Numbered from the stretch's first letter, positions 33,790-43,253 are shown. The stretch: DNA of 64,000 nt from CAZSBB01 sp964605235 (GCA_964605235.1 CAZSBB010000023.1:42031-106030); one strand, 5' to 3'. Numbers and translations: made by a program. Notes: generated from the sequence alone by a model not told the origin.

Positions 33790-34881
33790 ATGAGCGTCAA
33801 TCCCAGCACTCCGGTCCATCTGTATCAAGGCATTGTCGACGATCTGCGCGAGATGATCCGCACCGGCCGACTGGCGGCAGGCGACCAGGTCCCCCCGCTG
33901 GGCAAGCTCGCCGAGCGCTATGGCGTCAGCGTCATCACCACCAAACGCGCCGTCGCGGAATTGCAGGCCCAGGGACTCGTCCACAGCGTGCGCGGCAAAG
34001 GCACGTTCGTCGCCCGCCAGACCACCCCCGCTCCCCGCAAGCGCGGCCTGTCCGCGCGACAGACGCCCCTGCGCACCGTCACCCTCATGACCATCAATGC
34101 CGATGTCCGCAACACCCGCTCGTTCATCGCCCAGATCTGGGATGCCGTCGAACAGCACGCCGAGGCCCTGGGGCTGCAATTCAACGTGCAGGTCATTCCC
34201 GACGGCGGCTCGCCCTTCCATGTCGATCTCTCCGTGCGCCCGGATCCGAGCAACGGTCTGATCTTCTTCGCTCCCAGCTATCCCTACCGCATGCTGCACC
34301 TGTTTGAAGACCGCCAGTTCCGCGGGGTGATGGTGGACTCCGCGCTGTCCTTCGCCCACAGCGTGCTGACCGACAATTTTGCGGGCATCGCCCAGTTGCT
34401 GGCGCATCTCAATGAGCTGGGCCATCGCCGGGTGCTGCTGGCGACGCGCGATCCGTACTCGCCCAATCCCACCAACGAAAACGAACGCGAGGCGGCGTTC
34501 CACTTCTTCACCCGGCAACTGGAAATCGTCGCCGAGGTGGTCCATGGGCAGACGGGCGAGGAATTGCTGCGGTCGATTGAAAACCACCGCGCCACGGCGG
34601 TGATGTTCACCCAGGATGGCCCGGCGGCACGCTTTCAGGAATTCGCCCAGCAGCGGGGCGTAAAAGTGCCCCAGCAATTGAGCGTCAGCGGGTTTGACGG
34701 CTGGATCAATCATCAGGACCCCCGGCAGGACTTGACCACGCTGGTGGTCGATCGCGCCGGGCTGGGCCAGGCCGCGGTGAATCTGCTGGCGCAGGTCGCC
34801 CGCGACGGCGTGACCCTGCCCCGCTGGGTGCGCGTGCCCGGCCAACTGCGCATCGGCAGCACCACCAGCACCGCCCGTTGA
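33790..34881 (+). CDS. GntR-type winged helix fused to LacI-type sensor domain
   Basis: This 363-residue transcription factor has residues about 8-75 as a GntR winged helix (VHLYQGIVDDLREMIRTGRLAAGDQVPPLGKLAERYGVSVITTKRAVAELQAQGLVHSVRGKGTFVARQ) and then a LacI-type sensor (TVTLMTINADVRNTRSFIAQIWDAVEQHAEALG, NFAGIAQLLAHLNELGHRRVLLATRDPYSPN, LSVSGFDGWINHQDPRQDLTTLVVDRAGLGQAAVNLLAQV). It leads DUF4838, YetA-like and GH20 genes on the plus strand and is divergent from a pseudopilin gene. The three regulators of this type in the window share layout, but their sensor halves differ enough to suggest different ligands. Confidence 0.9.
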   Translation: MSVNPSTPVHLYQGIVDDLREMIRTGRLAAGDQVPPLGKLAERYGVSVITTKRAVAELQAQGLVHSVRGKGTFVARQTTPAPRKRGLSARQTPLRTVTLMTINADVRNTRSFIAQIWDAVEQHAEALGLQFNVQVIPDGGSPFHVDLSVRPDPSNGLIFFAPSYPYRMLHLFEDRQFRGVMVDSALSFAHSVLTDNFAGIAQLLAHLNELGHRRVLLATRDPYSPNPTNENEREAAFHFFTRQLEIVAEVVHGQTGEELLRSIENHRATAVMFTQDGPAARFQEFAQQRGVKVPQQLSVSGFDGWINHQDPRQDLTTLVVDRAGLGQAAVNLLAQVARDGVTLPRWVRVPGQLRIGSTTSTAR

Positions 34882-34927
34882 AACCCGTCCCGGCCCAACC
34901 CTTGACCGCCACTGCAAAGGATGTTCC

Positions 34928-37438
34928 ATGTCCAGGTGCCATACGTTTCACTCATCTGTCGCAGGCCTGGCGCGCATCGCACTGGTGCTCATCAGCATGG
35001 CAGCAGCCGTCAGTCGCGCGGCCGTGGTGATCGACCGCCCCGCAGCGGTGACGATTGAGCGTCAGGGTCCGGCTGCCGAGGAATTGATCCTCGCTGAGGA
35101 CCTGCTGCGGCGCAACCTGGCGCTGCTGTACCGTGATGCCGCGGCTCCCGTCGGCAACGCGGCGCCGCCTGTGCAACTGGTGCTGCAAGCCGACGCCCTG
35201 GTTTGGCATGACCTGCCGCGGTTGGAGGGCAATGACCCTTCCGCCATCGACGCGTGCGTCATCACCATTGCCGACGGCGCTCAGCCCCGCATCACCATCC
35301 ACGGCGCCACCGTGCTGGCAACCTGCTACGGCGTGATGGATTTCCTGGAGCAGGAACTGGGCATGACCTGGCTCTTTCCCGGTGAACTGGGGCTCGCGCT
35401 GCCTGAGTCGCGCCGGTTTGAGCTCTCCCCCGGCTCCCGCCGGATCGTCCCCATGATCAGCAGTCGCCTGTACACCGGCCTGCGCTACGGCAACTCCGCC
35501 GACCGCCTGGCGTTTCGACAAAAATTCGGCAAGTCCCCGCTGATGGACCAGCGCTACTTCTTTGAAGCCGAGGACTACTTCAAAAGCCTGCGCCTGCATT
35601 TCCTCGCCAGCCCCTCGCACAACATGATCAACATCTTCCCGGTGGAGGAAACGCAGCGCGAGCATCCCGAACTGATGCCCATGCTCGACGACGGCTCGCG
35701 CTTCGTGCCCCCGGCGCAGCACGGCAAAGACCAGCGCAGCTTCCAGTCCTGGCATCCCTGCTACACCCATCCCCGGGCGGTGGAAATCGCCATTGCCAAG
35801 GCGAAGGCGGCTTTCGACGGCGGCGAGTTCTGCTACTCGCTGGGCATCAACGACGGTCGGCGCGTGCAGTGCCAGTGTGCTGCCTGCAAAGCCATCGGCT
35901 GGCCGGCGAGCTATTACCAGTTCGTCAGCCAGGTTGCCGATGCACTCAAGGACCGTTATCCGCCGCATCTGCTGGGGGTGCTGGTCTATGGCGATGTGCG
36001 CTATCCCGCCGATGACCTGCGCCTGCCCGCCAATGTGCTGTGCATGGTCAGTGGTCCCAGCGCCCTGACGTTGTGGTCGAAGCACGCCCAGAATCTGGGA
36101 CGCTATGAGTACGCCTTCGGCATGGGGTTCTACCTGCCCAGCTTCCCGCTGGCGGCGCTCAAGCACAACGCTCAGGTGTACCGTCGCGCGTCCGTCCGCA
36201 GCTTCCGCGCGGAGATCGGCCCGCTGTGGGCGTTCGACGCGCCCAAGGTTTATGTGCTGAGCAAAATGCTCTGGAACCTGAACCTGGACCTCGACGCGGC
36301 GCTGGCGCACTGGTGCGCGGCCGGGTTCGGCCCCGCCGGCGATGCGGTGCGCGATTACTACCAGCTTTGGGCCAAACAGTGGGATTATCTGGCGGAAAAC
36401 CGCGGCGACGACCCCGCCCAGCTTTGCGACATGAGCGTGTGGCGCAGCACCAGCGCGCAGTTCGGCCGGATGCCCGCCAGCGTGTTCAATGCCGCCGAGC
36501 AGCATCTCCAACGCGCCGCCGAATTGGTGCAGACGCAGCCGCAGCGCGCGCGGCTGACCATGCTGCGCACCCATTTTGACCTGAGCCACACCCAGGCGAA
36601 GGTCTACCACCTGGTGCAGCAGGCGTTCGCCCAGGCGACCACCGACGACCCGGCCGGCGTGCGCCAACTGTTCACCCAGGTGCGCGGGCTGCGACAGCGC
36701 ATGGACGAGCTTCAGGCAGTCATCGGCAACCATCCCCAATGGACCGAAGGCGGGGGCACCAAGCAGGACCTCGAAGCCTACGCCACCCTGGATCATGAAA
36801 TTTACTCAGCCATGCTCACCGCCCTGCTGCGGCTGCGCGCGACGGACAATTTCAGCGACCAGGACGCTGCGACCCTGCCCGACGGCATGCGCCCGCTGGC
36901 GACCGCCCGGCTGCGCTCGCCCGTCCCCGCCCGCCCGGAGGCTCTGGACAAGGGCTGGTACTGGGCGGGTGAGTCGGTGCAACACATGTTCGAGCCGATG
37001 CGGGTGCAGGTGGAACAGAACGTGCTGACGGCGCGCAAGCTCGAACCCACGCCGATCATCGCCGAGGGCAATCAGGCGGGGAACTACGAACAGCACTGGG
37101 CGTTCAGCCTGATTCCGTATCAACCCAAACTGCCGGCGCGTTCGCTCCTGAAATTCAAGCTGCGCGTGGAAGGTCAGCGCGGCGTGCTGAACGTGTACCT
37201 GGGCAACCTGTGGCGGTATGAGGAAGGCGATCACCTGCCGGCGAACCTGACGGTGGTGCTCGATGAGCCGGGCGTGCGCGAATTCGAGGTGGTGGTCGAG
37301 CCTTATTCCCCGGACGCCGCCCACGCCGGCCGCGCCAGTTCGATTCGCTTTGGTCTGCTGTTCACCCCGCGCGCGGAGGACGCCGCTTGCACGGTCCGCG
37401 CGGAGGTGAACACCATCGTCGCCGAGGCGGAAATGTAA
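34928..37438 (+). CDS. DUF4838 domain protein, secreted, GH20-like N-terminal fold
   Basis: This 836-residue protein has a signal peptide-like start (GLARIALVLISMAAAVSRA). Residues about 30-165 (AEELILAEDLLRRNLALLY, ITIHGATVLATCYGVMDFLEQELGMTWLFPGELG) resemble the glycoside hydrolase 20 type accessory domain that precedes DUF4838. The DUF4838 core follows with YSLGINDGRRVQCQCAACKAIG, whose C-x-C-x-x-C cluster is characteristic, and LGVLVYGDVRYPADDLRLPANVLCMVSGP. The C-terminal 200 residues are beta-rich. DUF4838 is linked to glycan degradation in Bacteroidota and Planctomycetota, but the reaction is not known. It starts 46 bases after the regulator gene. Confidence 0.85.
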   Translation: MSRCHTFHSSVAGLARIALVLISMAAAVSRAAVVIDRPAAVTIERQGPAAEELILAEDLLRRNLALLYRDAAAPVGNAAPPVQLVLQADALVWHDLPRLEGNDPSAIDACVITIADGAQPRITIHGATVLATCYGVMDFLEQELGMTWLFPGELGLALPESRRFELSPGSRRIVPMISSRLYTGLRYGNSADRLAFRQKFGKSPLMDQRYFFEAEDYFKSLRLHFLASPSHNMINIFPVEETQREHPELMPMLDDGSRFVPPAQHGKDQRSFQSWHPCYTHPRAVEIAIAKAKAAFDGGEFCYSLGINDGRRVQCQCAACKAIGWPASYYQFVSQVADALKDRYPPHLLGVLVYGDVRYPADDLRLPANVLCMVSGPSALTLWSKHAQNLGRYEYAFGMGFYLPSFPLAALKHNAQVYRRASVRSFRAEIGPLWAFDAPKVYVLSKMLWNLNLDLDAALAHWCAAGFGPAGDAVRDYYQLWAKQWDYLAENRGDDPAQLCDMSVWRSTSAQFGRMPASVFNAAEQHLQRAAELVQTQPQRARLTMLRTHFDLSHTQAKVYHLVQQAFAQATTDDPAGVRQLFTQVRGLRQRMDELQAVIGNHPQWTEGGGTKQDLEAYATLDHEIYSAMLTALLRLRATDNFSDQDAATLPDGMRPLATARLRSPVPARPEALDKGWYWAGESVQHMFEPMRVQVEQNVLTARKLEPTPIIAEGNQAGNYEQHWAFSLIPYQPKLPARSLLKFKLRVEGQRGVLNVYLGNLWRYEEGDHLPANLTVVLDEPGVREFEVVVEPYSPDAAHAGRASSIRFGLLFTPRAEDAACTVRAEVNTIVAEAEM

Positions 37439-37476
37439 GGAATGGTTTTTTGCGCCCCCCCGCGCCGCAGCAAAAA

Positions 37477-37547
37477 TCCCCCGGCAGAGCCGGGGGCTAA
37501 CGGAAGGTGGCGTTTTCCGCACCGTTAGCCCCGGGCTCCGCCCGGGG
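37477..37547. repeat. two facing copies of a GC-rich palindromic repeat
   Basis: The first copy (37477-37503) folds as CCCCCGGC-AGA-GCCGGGGG and ends CTAACGG. The second (37522-37547) starts CCGTTAG and folds as CCCCGGGC-TCC-GCCCGGGG, so the two face each other across 18 bases. The first copy is identical over 27 bases to 51423-51449. The pair lies between the DUF4838 and YetA-like genes and could also act as a transcription attenuator or mRNA-stabilising structure. Confidence 0.75.
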
Positions 37548-37570
37548 ACACGCACTTCGGAGTTTCACTC

Positions 37571-40500
37571 ATGACCAAAGCTACCTGTGTCGCGGTTAGT
37601 CTGACCGCCCTGCTGCTCTGCCAATCCGCCCATGCCGGGAACGTGGCGATTCGCTTTGACGTCCCGGCCGGCCTGGAGCTATACACCGGACGCCAACCCG
37701 TCACCTTCGGCGTGCCGTTCCCCGAAGGCGTGCTGCGCGTCAGCGATCACCTGCGCCTCACCCGCGCCGACGGCAGCGTCGCGCCGGGACAGTTTGAAGT
37801 CACCGCCCGCTGGACGCCTGACAGCCCATTTGTGCGCTGGCTGCTGATCGACTGCTTCGCCGACATCGTCAACGGGCAAGCCCAGCCGCTGACGCTCAGC
37901 TTCGGCGCGCAGGTGCAGCCGGATGACACCCCCGCCTTGCATATCACCGAGCAATCAGAACAGCAGGTCACCGTGGACACCGGAGCCGGCCGCTTCACCC
38001 TCGGCCGCGACGGCGGCAGCGTCGGCGATTTCCTGCTGCGCACCGGCGCGAATGAAATCTTCCGCGCCAGCCTCGACACTGCCACCAGCAAGGTGGAAGT
38101 GGAACGCCATGGCCCGGTGCGCACCGTGCTCAAATGGACCGGGCATTATGTGGATGCCGCCGGCGAGCCCATCGCCGAGCACATCACCCGCCTGCGGCTG
38201 TACGCCGGCTCCGCCACCGCCCGCCTGTACCACACCATGATCTGGCTCCGCGGCCCGGAAAGCACCATCGCGGAAGTCACTTTCCTGACCCCTGAACGGA
38301 ATGGTGCGTTCACGCTCCATGCAGGTGTCGATGGCCAGACCATCACCGCCACCAGCAAAGTACTGGCGCTGCAGCAAACGGATTGGAACCAGGTCACCGG
38401 CAGCGCGACGGGTGAACACCTCGATGGCTGGATTGCCGCCGACCACGGCAACACGCGGCAACTGCTGGCGCTGCGCTGGCCGTGGCAGCAATATCCCACA
38501 CAACTGCACGGCTCCACCACCGGCCAACTGGGCATTCGCCTGATCGGCCCCACTTCACCCATGAGTCTCCGCGCGGAAGACGTCGCAGTCCCGGCGGTCC
38601 AGAGCAACATCGACGTCTGGAACCTGCGCATCTTCCGCGAAGGCGTGCCCGGCAACGACGTGGTGTGGAACGGCAAGGAGGCGCGCCCGCATATTTCACC
38701 ACGCGGCGTCGCCCGCACCTGGGAAATCCTGCTCTCCCACGATCCCGACGCCACTCCCGCCCAGCTCAACACGCTGGCGCAGCATCCGGTGCTCGGTTTT
38801 GCCGACCCCGCCTTTGCCGTGCAGGCGCAGTTGCCTTCCCCCGCTGCCCCGGTCGATGACGCCAGGCATGGTGAAATTGAAACCGCCCTGCGCAGCGCGT
38901 TTGGTTTCTACACCCGTCAGGACCAGGCCTATGGCGACTACGGCGTGTGGAACTGGGGCGACCTGCAATGGACCTGGACCTACAACGGCTTTGCCATCTA
39001 CCGCTACTGGATGAACCACGGCAAAGGCTGGTCCATCCTGCCCTGGGCGCTCTGGCTGCGCAGCGGCGAACGCCAGTACTGGGAGAACGGCGAAGCCAAC
39101 AGCCGGCATTGCATGGACGTCGACATCTGCCACATCCCCGGCTGGGAACGCGACCCCAACGACTACAAGCTCCGCGGCGGTCAGTACCACTACTCCGCAC
39201 TGCACTGGGGCTATGGCCCGCAGGTGTTCACCTTCTTCATCGACTCGGAATACCTGCCCTACGCCTGGTACATGACCGGCTACGAGCGCGCCCACGACGT
39301 CATGCTCGAACACGCCGAAGCCCTCGCCCGCTGGCAGGCGCGCGACGGCTGGATGAAACACTTCCACGACGATCCGCGCGCCAACGCCGGGAGGCATCTG
39401 TATGTCATGCTCAAGAACCTGTGCGTGCTGTACGAAGCGACGTGGGATCAGCGCCTGCTGGGCCTGGCGGATGAAGTGCTGGAACTGATGCGGCAGGCGC
39501 AATTCGACAGCGGCAACTTCCCGCATGTGAAAACCAACCACTATCTCGACGAGCCGCTGTGCATTGCCGTGCGGGTGTTCGGCTGGGAACGCGTCGGCCC
39601 CATGCTGACCAAATGGGTCAATTTCCTCGGGGATTCACAGCATCCCGGGCCCACCGGCGCGGTCAGCGGGCCGATGTCGCCGTGGTCGGCGGTGCTGGTG
39701 GCGCAGCATGCCAATCAGGCGCAGTGGCGCGACAGCGCCCAGCGCGTGATGAACACGCTGGCGCAAACCGTGGTCACCGATCCCGGTCCATGGCAGGGCC
39801 TCAACAGCATTCCCGCGCACGAAGCGGGCCCGGCACTGCGCGATTGGCCAATCACGCTCGCCGCGCTGCAGGCCGCCGGTCAGCCGCGCGACGCGCAGGC
39901 GTTCATGCCCATGGCCGGCGTGTTCAGCAATTTCACCGTGCCGCAGGACCAGCGGTTGGAGGGTTACAGCAACTTCATGCATGTGGCGGCGGTTCTGGAA
40001 GATCAGGACGCCGAGCTGACCCTGCAACTGGCGTTTGTTGATCGGCCAGCCACCTGCACCGTGCGCGTGCTCCGGCCGGATGGTTCGGCCGCGCTGGAAC
40101 AGACGCACGACCTGTCCAAACGCACCGTCAGCTATGAAGGCGAGCCGCTGCGGCTGACCATTCCCTCTGATGGACAGCATGGCGTCTATCTGCTGGAGCT
40201 GCGCGTCGCAGGCAAGGAGAACTACTCCGCCACCGTGCATCTGACCAGTTCCACCGGCAAGGTGGTGCACTGGGCGGGCGACGGCCGGCGGGCGTTTGTC
40301 TCGGGCATTCATGGCGGGCAATTCGTCGTGCGCCCGCGCTCGGCGGAAGCGGTTTCCATCAGTTTTCCGCTGGCGATGTACATCCAGGGGCGCACGGTGC
40401 TGCTGGATGATGCCGGTAAAGCCGTGGGCGCCAGCGTCGTCACGCAGGACAAGCCATTCACCGTCGGGAAGAACCCGATGCGCTATGCCGTGAGTGTGCC

Positions 40501-40687
40501 CTGGGGCGATCCCTGTCGCGCCCAGGGGCTGGACCCACAGCGGCTGTACACCGTGGTGCTGCCCGACAGCGGCGACTGGCATCGCCCGGTGGACCTGACG
40601 GGCTTTTCGCCATGGATCAGCCTGACTGCCGGGCAATGGTTCGATCCAGTTGCGTATCCACACCCCGATCTGTCGAGCTATCACTGA
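37571..40687 (+). CDS. YetA/exo-rhamnogalacturonan-lyase-like secreted protein
   Basis: This 1,038-residue protein begins MTKATCVAVSLTALLLCQSAHA, a signal peptide. The RIFT-barrel-like N-terminal domain shows PVTFGVPFPEGVLRVSDHLRL, GQFEVTARWTPDSPFVRWLLIDCFADI and VTVDTGAGRFTLGRDG. A helical toroid spans about residues 440-720 (YGDYGVWNWGDLQWTWTYNGFAIYRYWMNHG, LWLRSGERQYWENGEANSRHCMDVDICHIPG, YHYSALHWGYGPQVFTFFIDSEYLPYAWYMTGYERAHDVMLEHAEALARW). The C-terminal 300 residues are beta-rich. It is the third member of this family in the window, and its order of domains equals that of 25254-28493. A rhamnogalacturonan-like target is inferred from family knowledge only. Confidence 0.83.
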   Translation: MTKATCVAVSLTALLLCQSAHAGNVAIRFDVPAGLELYTGRQPVTFGVPFPEGVLRVSDHLRLTRADGSVAPGQFEVTARWTPDSPFVRWLLIDCFADIVNGQAQPLTLSFGAQVQPDDTPALHITEQSEQQVTVDTGAGRFTLGRDGGSVGDFLLRTGANEIFRASLDTATSKVEVERHGPVRTVLKWTGHYVDAAGEPIAEHITRLRLYAGSATARLYHTMIWLRGPESTIAEVTFLTPERNGAFTLHAGVDGQTITATSKVLALQQTDWNQVTGSATGEHLDGWIAADHGNTRQLLALRWPWQQYPTQLHGSTTGQLGIRLIGPTSPMSLRAEDVAVPAVQSNIDVWNLRIFREGVPGNDVVWNGKEARPHISPRGVARTWEILLSHDPDATPAQLNTLAQHPVLGFADPAFAVQAQLPSPAAPVDDARHGEIETALRSAFGFYTRQDQAYGDYGVWNWGDLQWTWTYNGFAIYRYWMNHGKGWSILPWALWLRSGERQYWENGEANSRHCMDVDICHIPGWERDPNDYKLRGGQYHYSALHWGYGPQVFTFFIDSEYLPYAWYMTGYERAHDVMLEHAEALARWQARDGWMKHFHDDPRANAGRHLYVMLKNLCVLYEATWDQRLLGLADEVLELMRQAQFDSGNFPHVKTNHYLDEPLCIAVRVFGWERVGPMLTKWVNFLGDSQHPGPTGAVSGPMSPWSAVLVAQHANQAQWRDSAQRVMNTLAQTVVTDPGPWQGLNSIPAHEAGPALRDWPITLAALQAAGQPRDAQAFMPMAGVFSNFTVPQDQRLEGYSNFMHVAAVLEDQDAELTLQLAFVDRPATCTVRVLRPDGSAALEQTHDLSKRTVSYEGEPLRLTIPSDGQHGVYLLELRVAGKENYSATVHLTSSTGKVVHWAGDGRRAFVSGIHGGQFVVRPRSAEAVSISFPLAMYIQGRTVLLDDAGKAVGASVVTQDKPFTVGKNPMRYAVSVPWGDPCRAQGLDPQRLYTVVLPDSGDWHRPVDLTGFSPWISLTAGQWFDPVAYPHPDLSSYH

Positions 40688-40737
40688 GGACCAGTGCAAT
40701 GGCGTGCTGCTTGCCCCCCCTGGCGCCATCAACATTC

Positions 40738-40763
40738 AGCCCCCGGCGAGTCGCCTGGGGCTA
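40738..40763. repeat. GC-rich palindrome of the GGGGCTAA family
   Basis: AGCCCCCGGCGA and TCGCCTGGGGCT pair over 12 positions with one mismatch around a single base, followed by AAG. The edge GGGGCTAA matches the other copies. It lies 50 bases after the YetA-like stop and 40 before the GH20-like start. Confidence 0.6.
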
Positions 40764-40802
40764 AGTGAAAACCAACCTCCACCACATGCAGGAGTCAGTT
40801 TC

Positions 40803-42383
40803 GTGTTTGACAGCATTCTGATGCCTCCCCCCCAGCGCTGGCGCAAGCTGGCGGCGCGCTTGGTTTTGCCCGAAGAAATCACGGTTTTTGTGCCTGCTGC
40901 CATCGCTGACGACGATCCACTGTGGACGCTGCTGCGCGACGACGCGAGCACGATGCTCAAGCGCCCGGTGCGCCGGGTGGATGACGCCAGCAGTGCGGGT
41001 ATCGTGCTGGGTCTGCATTCGCCGCGCGATGAGCAGGCGGGTTTGCTGCCGCCGGGCGGGTATCGCTTGCTGGTGGATGCCCAGCGCATCAGTCTGGATG
41101 CGGAGACCGATGCCGCGCTGTTTCACGGCGTGCAGACGCTCACGCAACTGCTCGCCATCGAACGCCGCGCGGGCGTCGTTCAGCAAGGCGTCATCCACGA
41201 CTGGCCCGACCATGCCGAGCGCTGGTTCATGCTCGATCTGGGGCGCGGCCTGTTCCCCCTGCCCTACCTGCAGCAGATCATCCGCCTGCTCGCCCGGCTC
41301 AAGTACAACGGCGTCCATCTGCACGTCTGCGACAACGAACTCAACAGCATCCGCTACGACGGCCTGCCGCTGGGCCGTGAGCATCCGCACCCGCTCACGC
41401 TCGCCGACGTCGATGCGCTGCGCCGCTACGCCCAGCAATATCGCCTCAAAACCATGGTGGAAATCGAAAGCTGGGGTCACGCCGGCGCCATCCTGCAACA
41501 CTACCCCGAGGTGTACGGCGCCACCCGGCCCCACGGCTACGGGCACAGCTTCGGCATCGGCCCCGCGTGGCTGGAACTGCTGGAAAAAATCTACGACCAG
41601 TGGGCGGCCGTGCTCCCCGATGGCAGCGATTTCCATGTCGGACTCGACGAAGCCAACTGGCGCCTGCTGCCCGGCGCGGATCCCCAGCAATTCAATCGGC
41701 AAACCCTCGTCAGCCAGATTCATCGCCTGCTGACCCAGCGCACGCAAGCCCACGGCAAACAGTTCCGCATGCTCCTCTGGGGCGGCGGCATCAAGCATCC
41801 CGATGTCCACGTCCCCGCCGAGCTGCGCGACAACGTAGTCATGCTGCCCTGGCATTACGCCACCGAGGAAGGCGTGCATCAGCAATTGCTGCGGCACTGG
41901 GTGCGCGACCTGAAACGCTTCAATGAGCGGGGCCAGATGCGCAGCCCCTTCATCAGCGGCGGCGGCAACGGCGGCATCCACGAATTCGGCGCGGTTGAAG
42001 CCACCATGCACTGGGGCGTCAAGAGCCTGGACTATCCCAACTGTCTGGGTGTGGAAGTCATGCAATGGGGCACCAACGACATCGCCGGGCGCATGCTCAG
42101 TATGTACCACGGCAGCGCCAGCGCATGGAACCCGCTGGCGGCGCAGAAACATCTCACCCAGGAAATGGCGCTGCCCATCCCGCGCGAGCAAGGCGTGGGC
42201 ATGTTGGGTTTGGCGATGCGCAACTGGCAGTTCGCCTATCCCGATGCCGACCACGACAACCTCAATCGCGCCCGCGGCCCGGAAGTGCTGATGGGCAAGT
42301 ACCGCGGCGGCCCGCAGCATGATGAGCCGGTTGCCGGCATCTGGATGCCGCAGACGATGTACCGCGGCGATCAGGATAAGTAG
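40803..42383 (+). CDS. GH20-like beta-N-acetylhexosaminidase family protein
   Basis: This 526-residue protein most likely starts at the GTG at 40803, 8 bases after AGGAG; ATG 40821 (MPPPQRW) is the alternative. Residues about 50-140 resemble the GH20 N-terminal accessory fold (GYRLLVDAQRISLDAETDAALFHGVQTLTQLL). The barrel opens with AERWFMLDLGRGLFPLPYLQQIIRLLARLKYNGVHLHVCDN. The catalytic pair appears as FHVGLDEANW, where D-E stand in the position of the GH20 G-x-D-E, but the usual second glycine is leucine. There is no signal peptide, so it would act on imported oligosaccharides. It closes the plus-strand group DUF4838, YetA-like, GH20. An inactive or altered specificity is possible. Confidence 0.78.
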   Translation: MFDSILMPPPQRWRKLAARLVLPEEITVFVPAAIADDDPLWTLLRDDASTMLKRPVRRVDDASSAGIVLGLHSPRDEQAGLLPPGGYRLLVDAQRISLDAETDAALFHGVQTLTQLLAIERRAGVVQQGVIHDWPDHAERWFMLDLGRGLFPLPYLQQIIRLLARLKYNGVHLHVCDNELNSIRYDGLPLGREHPHPLTLADVDALRRYAQQYRLKTMVEIESWGHAGAILQHYPEVYGATRPHGYGHSFGIGPAWLELLEKIYDQWAAVLPDGSDFHVGLDEANWRLLPGADPQQFNRQTLVSQIHRLLTQRTQAHGKQFRMLLWGGGIKHPDVHVPAELRDNVVMLPWHYATEEGVHQQLLRHWVRDLKRFNERGQMRSPFISGGGNGGIHEFGAVEATMHWGVKSLDYPNCLGVEVMQWGTNDIAGRMLSMYHGSASAWNPLAAQKHLTQEMALPIPREQGVGMLGLAMRNWQFAYPDADHDNLNRARGPEVLMGKYRGGPQHDEPVAGIWMPQTMYRGDQDK

Positions 42384-42404
42384 CCTCGCGCACCGCGCAG
42401 CAAT

Positions 42405-43253
42405 TCACAGGTTGATCCACCCACCCCGCGCCAGCGCCGGCTCCGCCGCATCGAGAATCCGGCGAATCGCCAGCGTTTCCCGGCGGTCAATCTGCGCTTG
42501 CCCGGCGGCGAAAAAGTCCAGAATCGCCCCGGCGGCATCCCGGAACAACACGTTGTTGTCCACCACCAGATGCTCGGTGGATTTGGCGAACACCAGCGTC
42601 GCGGCGAACGGCGTCGGGCGGTTGCACGCCACGTTGATCACCGCGGTGCGCCCGTCCGCGAAATCCACCAGTAGTTGGGTGAAGTCCCCGTTGCGCCGGC
42701 ACGCCACGCGCTGCGCCTGGCCGCCTAAGCAACTGACCGCCAGTTCCGTGGGATGGATGCCATATTCCTCAAAGCTGCGGCCGCCGCCCCACGCGACCAC
42801 GTGCTGCAGTTGATCCGCGCCGACTTCGCGTACGCGCTGCTGAATTGCCGTGCAGCGCAGCGCGGAGCTGGATTGCACCGCCACGCCGCGTTCATCCGCC
42901 AGCGCGAACAGGCGCTCCAGCGTCGCGGCATCCTGCGCGGAAGGCTTGTCCACGAACACCGGCTTGCCGAAGCCCGCGACGCGCTCGAACAATTCCAGAT
43001 GCAGTTCTGGATGGCCCGGCGCCAGCACGAGGTAGCCATCCACGTGGGCATCAAGTTCCTGGGCGTCGGCGAAATACGGCACGTCGTTCGCGGCCGCCCA
43101 CGCCCGGCATGGTTCGGTCAGCAAACCGAAGCAGCCGGCGATGGTGAAGCCGCGCGTGGCGAGTTCGCCGCGCAGCAGGGACAGGTAAATCTTGGCGTGA
43201 AAGTTGTTGAGGTCGTTGTCGACATAACCAAGGCGAAACGGCGTGCGTGGCAT
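42405..43253 (-). CDS. Gfo/Idh/MocA family oxidoreductase
   Basis: This 282-residue protein begins MPRTPFRLGYVDNDLNNFHAKIYLSLL at ATG 43253, with AGGA 9 bases upstream; the open frame extends further but without family sequence. GYLVLAPGHPELHLELFERVAGFGKPVFVDKPSAQD is the family's E/D-K-P segment and supports binding of a nicotinamide cofactor and sugar-like substrate. The Rossmann glycine pattern is weak (GYVDND), so the cofactor site may be altered. It is a little shorter than the usual 330-400 residues. It ends 21 bases from the convergent GH20-like gene and starts 65 bases after the GT2 gene. The substrate is unknown. Confidence 0.82.
   Translation of the reverse strand: MPRTPFRLGYVDNDLNNFHAKIYLSLLRGELATRGFTIAGCFGLLTEPCRAWAAANDVPYFADAQELDAHVDGYLVLAPGHPELHLELFERVAGFGKPVFVDKPSAQDAATLERLFALADERGVAVQSSSALRCTAIQQRVREVGADQLQHVVAWGGGRSFEEYGIHPTELAVSCLGGQAQRVACRRNGDFTQLLVDFADGRTAVINVACNRPTPFAATLVFAKSTEHLVVDNNVLFRDAAGAILDFFAAGQAQIDRRETLAIRRILDAAEPALARGGWINL

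Noticed and set aside
34952..36796. Minus-strand open frame of 614 codons
   Set aside because: Antisense to the DUF4838 gene, whose Cys cluster and signal peptide decide the strand.
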